A stretch of DNA of 6,061 nucleotides from Bacteroidota bacterium (GTDB lineage: Bacteria > Bacteroidota > Bacteroidia > Flavobacteriales_F > PHOS-HE28), in assembly GCA_963169595.1 (NCBI GenBank), contig CAUJFM010000231.1:1-6061 (forward strand), in the 5' to 3' direction. Shown in pieces: positions 5,028 through 6,061 of this stretch (position 1 is its first letter; each line of letters begins with the position of its first letter). The translations under genes were made by a program, and so were the position numbers. The notes beneath the pieces were generated by a model, which saw only the letters and a program-made list of their open reading frames with translations, ran no database searches and was not told the origin of the DNA.

Positions 5028-5942
5028 CGCCGTGTGGAAGACGCCATCGGCGCCCACGTGGCCGCGGTACATGCCCGTGCAGTTGAAGTCGAGCACCAGG
5101 TGGCCCGCTCCGTCCACGGCGATGAGGCCGCCATCACCGTCCAGCGGCGGCAGCTTCTCGTGCACCACCACCCGCACGGCCTCTTCCAGGGAAAGCCCCT
5201 TGTAGGCCATGAGCGCATGCACATCGTGCGCGGCCACCGCGCGGATGAAGCTCTCGCCATGTCCCGTGCAGCTCACCGCACAGCTGGCGTTGTTGGCATA
5301 GGTGCCCGCCCCGATGATGGGACTGTCGCCGATGCGCTGCCAGCGCTTGTTGGTCATTCCGCCGGTGCTGGTGGCCGCCGCCAGGTCGCCGTTGCGGTCC
5401 AGCGCCACGGCGCCCACGGTGCCGAACATCTTCTCCTTGTCGCTGTGGTCCAGCTTGTACACGTCGGTGCCCACGGTCTCCTTCCACTGCTCGTAGCGGA
5501 ACTGGTCGAAGAAGTACTGGTCGTCCTCCAGTTCCACCTTGTGCTTGTGGGCGAACTCGAAGGCGCCAAGGCCGCTGATGAGCACGTGGTTGCTGTGCTC
5601 CATCACCTTGCGGGCCAGGGTCACGGGGTTCTTCACGTTCTGCACGCCCGCCACGGCACCGGCGCGTAGGTCGCTGCCGCGCATCAGGCTGGCGTCCATC
5701 TCGTGCTGCCCATCGGCGTTGAACACCGAGCCGCGCCCGGCATTGAAGTGCGGCGAATCCTCCAGCACCCGCACGGCGGCCTCCACGGCGTCCAGTGCGG
5801 CGCCTCCGTCGGCCAGCACGGCATGCCCCCGGCGCAGGGCCAGTTCCAGGGCATCGCGGTAGGCCTTCTCGCGGGCCGGGGTCATCAGTTCGCGGGCAAT
5901 GGTGCCGGCGCCGCCGTGCACGGCCAGGGCAAAGGTGCTCAT
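5016..5942 (-). CDS. iaaA: Isoaspartyl peptidase / plant-type L-asparaginase (Ntn hydrolase)
   Basis: The protein has 308 residues from the ATG at 5942-5940. It hydrolyses isoaspartyl dipeptides and L-asparagine, recycling damaged peptides and supplying aspartate. The family makes one precursor that cuts itself into alpha and beta subunits before a Thr nucleophile. Here that is Gly174|Thr175 in MFGTVGAVALD. Other family landmarks are present: FALAVHGGAGT at 4-14, HFNAGRGSVFN at 65-75, ATSTGGMTNKRW at 190-201 with Thr193, RIGDSPIIGAGTYANN at 203-218 (substrate-binding Arg203 and Asp206), and SCTGHGE at 224-230 (Thr226-Gly227). All catalytic positions known from E. coli IaaA appear intact. There is no signal peptide, so it is cytoplasmic from this start. 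An ATG 75 bases further upstream (6017) would add 25 Pro/Gly-rich residues unlike the family N-terminus. It reads toward the PIN gene and shares no operon with it. Confidence 0.96.
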   Translation of the reverse strand: MSTFALAVHGGAGTIARELMTPAREKAYRDALELALRRGHAVLADGGAALDAVEAAVRVLEDSPHFNAGRGSVFNADGQHEMDASLMRGSDLRAGAVAGVQNVKNPVTLARKVMEHSNHVLISGLGAFEFAHKHKVELEDDQYFFDQFRYEQWKETVGTDVYKLDHSDKEKMFGTVGAVALDRNGDLAAATSTGGMTNKRWQRIGDSPIIGAGTYANNASCAVSCTGHGESFIRAVAAHDVHALMAYKGLSLEEAVRVVVHEKLPPLDGDGGLIAVDGAGHLVLDFNCTGMYRGHVGADGVFHTAIFR

Positions 5943-6038
5943 GGGTGTAGGATACTTCGGGCCGTGAAAGTAGGTCCCCGTGGAAGGCACGCCCCGAGGT
6001 CGTGGGCAAGCTGTCAACAGCGGGATGCGGAAAGGCGA

Positions 6039-6061
6039 AGGCCCGGCGCGCGGCCGGGCCT
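6039..6061. terminator. GC-rich hairpin at the right edge, probable terminator cut by the window
   Basis: AGGCCCGGC (6039-6047) and GCCGGGCCT (6053-6061) form a perfect nine-pair stem around GCGCG. The left flank AAAGGCGA suggests the stem continues past the border (TCGCCTTT expected). Read on the minus strand, the hairpin is followed by TTCGCCTTT, the T-rich side of a terminator. It could end a minus-strand gene to the right, or work in both directions. Confidence 0.6.

Noticed and set aside
5034..5669. Plus-strand open frame of 211 codons inside the asparaginase gene
   Set aside because: It is an antisense shadow, Val/His/Ala-rich, of a gene whose active site and family motifs are fully intact on the other strand.
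5965..5972. TACTTTCA on the minus strand as a -7 box for the asparaginase gene
   Set aside because: Only four of six fixed positions match, and there is no -33 partner; too weak to list as a promoter.

Overview
The window reads as ordinary chromosome of a high-GC member of the Bacteroidota, most likely a Flavobacteriales-type environmental lineage. Three things support this. Almost no start codon has a Shine-Dalgarno sequence (only the YtxH gene has a weak AAGG). Several starts lie a few bases downstream of matches to the Bacteroidota -7 element (TAnnTTTG). The gene families (YtxH, holin-like, AI-2E, PIN_3, plant-type asparaginase) are common in that phylum. The phylum call is an inference; no marker gene is present.

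Layout, left to right. 1-66 is the 3' end of an unrecognised plus-strand gene. 146-1009 encodes a secreted, probably outer-membrane protein of an uncharacterised family with a HAEPLY motif. 1032-1511 encodes a two-helix membrane protein with PH-like flanks. 1539-1826 encodes a DUF3817 membrane protein. 1892-4226 is a compact four-gene unit: a YtxH-domain protein, a holin-like membrane protein (PF07332 type), a basic helical protein of unknown family, and an AI-2E family transporter. The first three resemble in layout the E. coli yqjD-yqjE-yqjK envelope cluster. The unit is followed by a strong hairpin at 4261-4282.

4333-4973 is a two-gene toxin-antitoxin-like module: a small protein with a basic N-terminus and acidic C-terminus, and a PIN_3-family ribonuclease, joined by an ATGA overlap. 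Its GC is visibly lower than its neighbours' (34/60 in 4621-4680 against 39/60 in 3181-3240), and the 106 bases before it are rich in palindromes. It converges on a minus-strand gene (5942-5016) for an isoaspartyl peptidase / plant-type L-asparaginase with a complete Ntn-hydrolase active site. The right edge (6039-6061) is one hairpin that looks like a terminator cut by the window border.

No RNA genes, CRISPR arrays, insertion sequences or prophage structural genes were seen. The most novel-looking element is the small putative antitoxin with its control region. The second is the YtxH/holin-like/unknown/AI-2E unit, whose third gene has no family I recognise.
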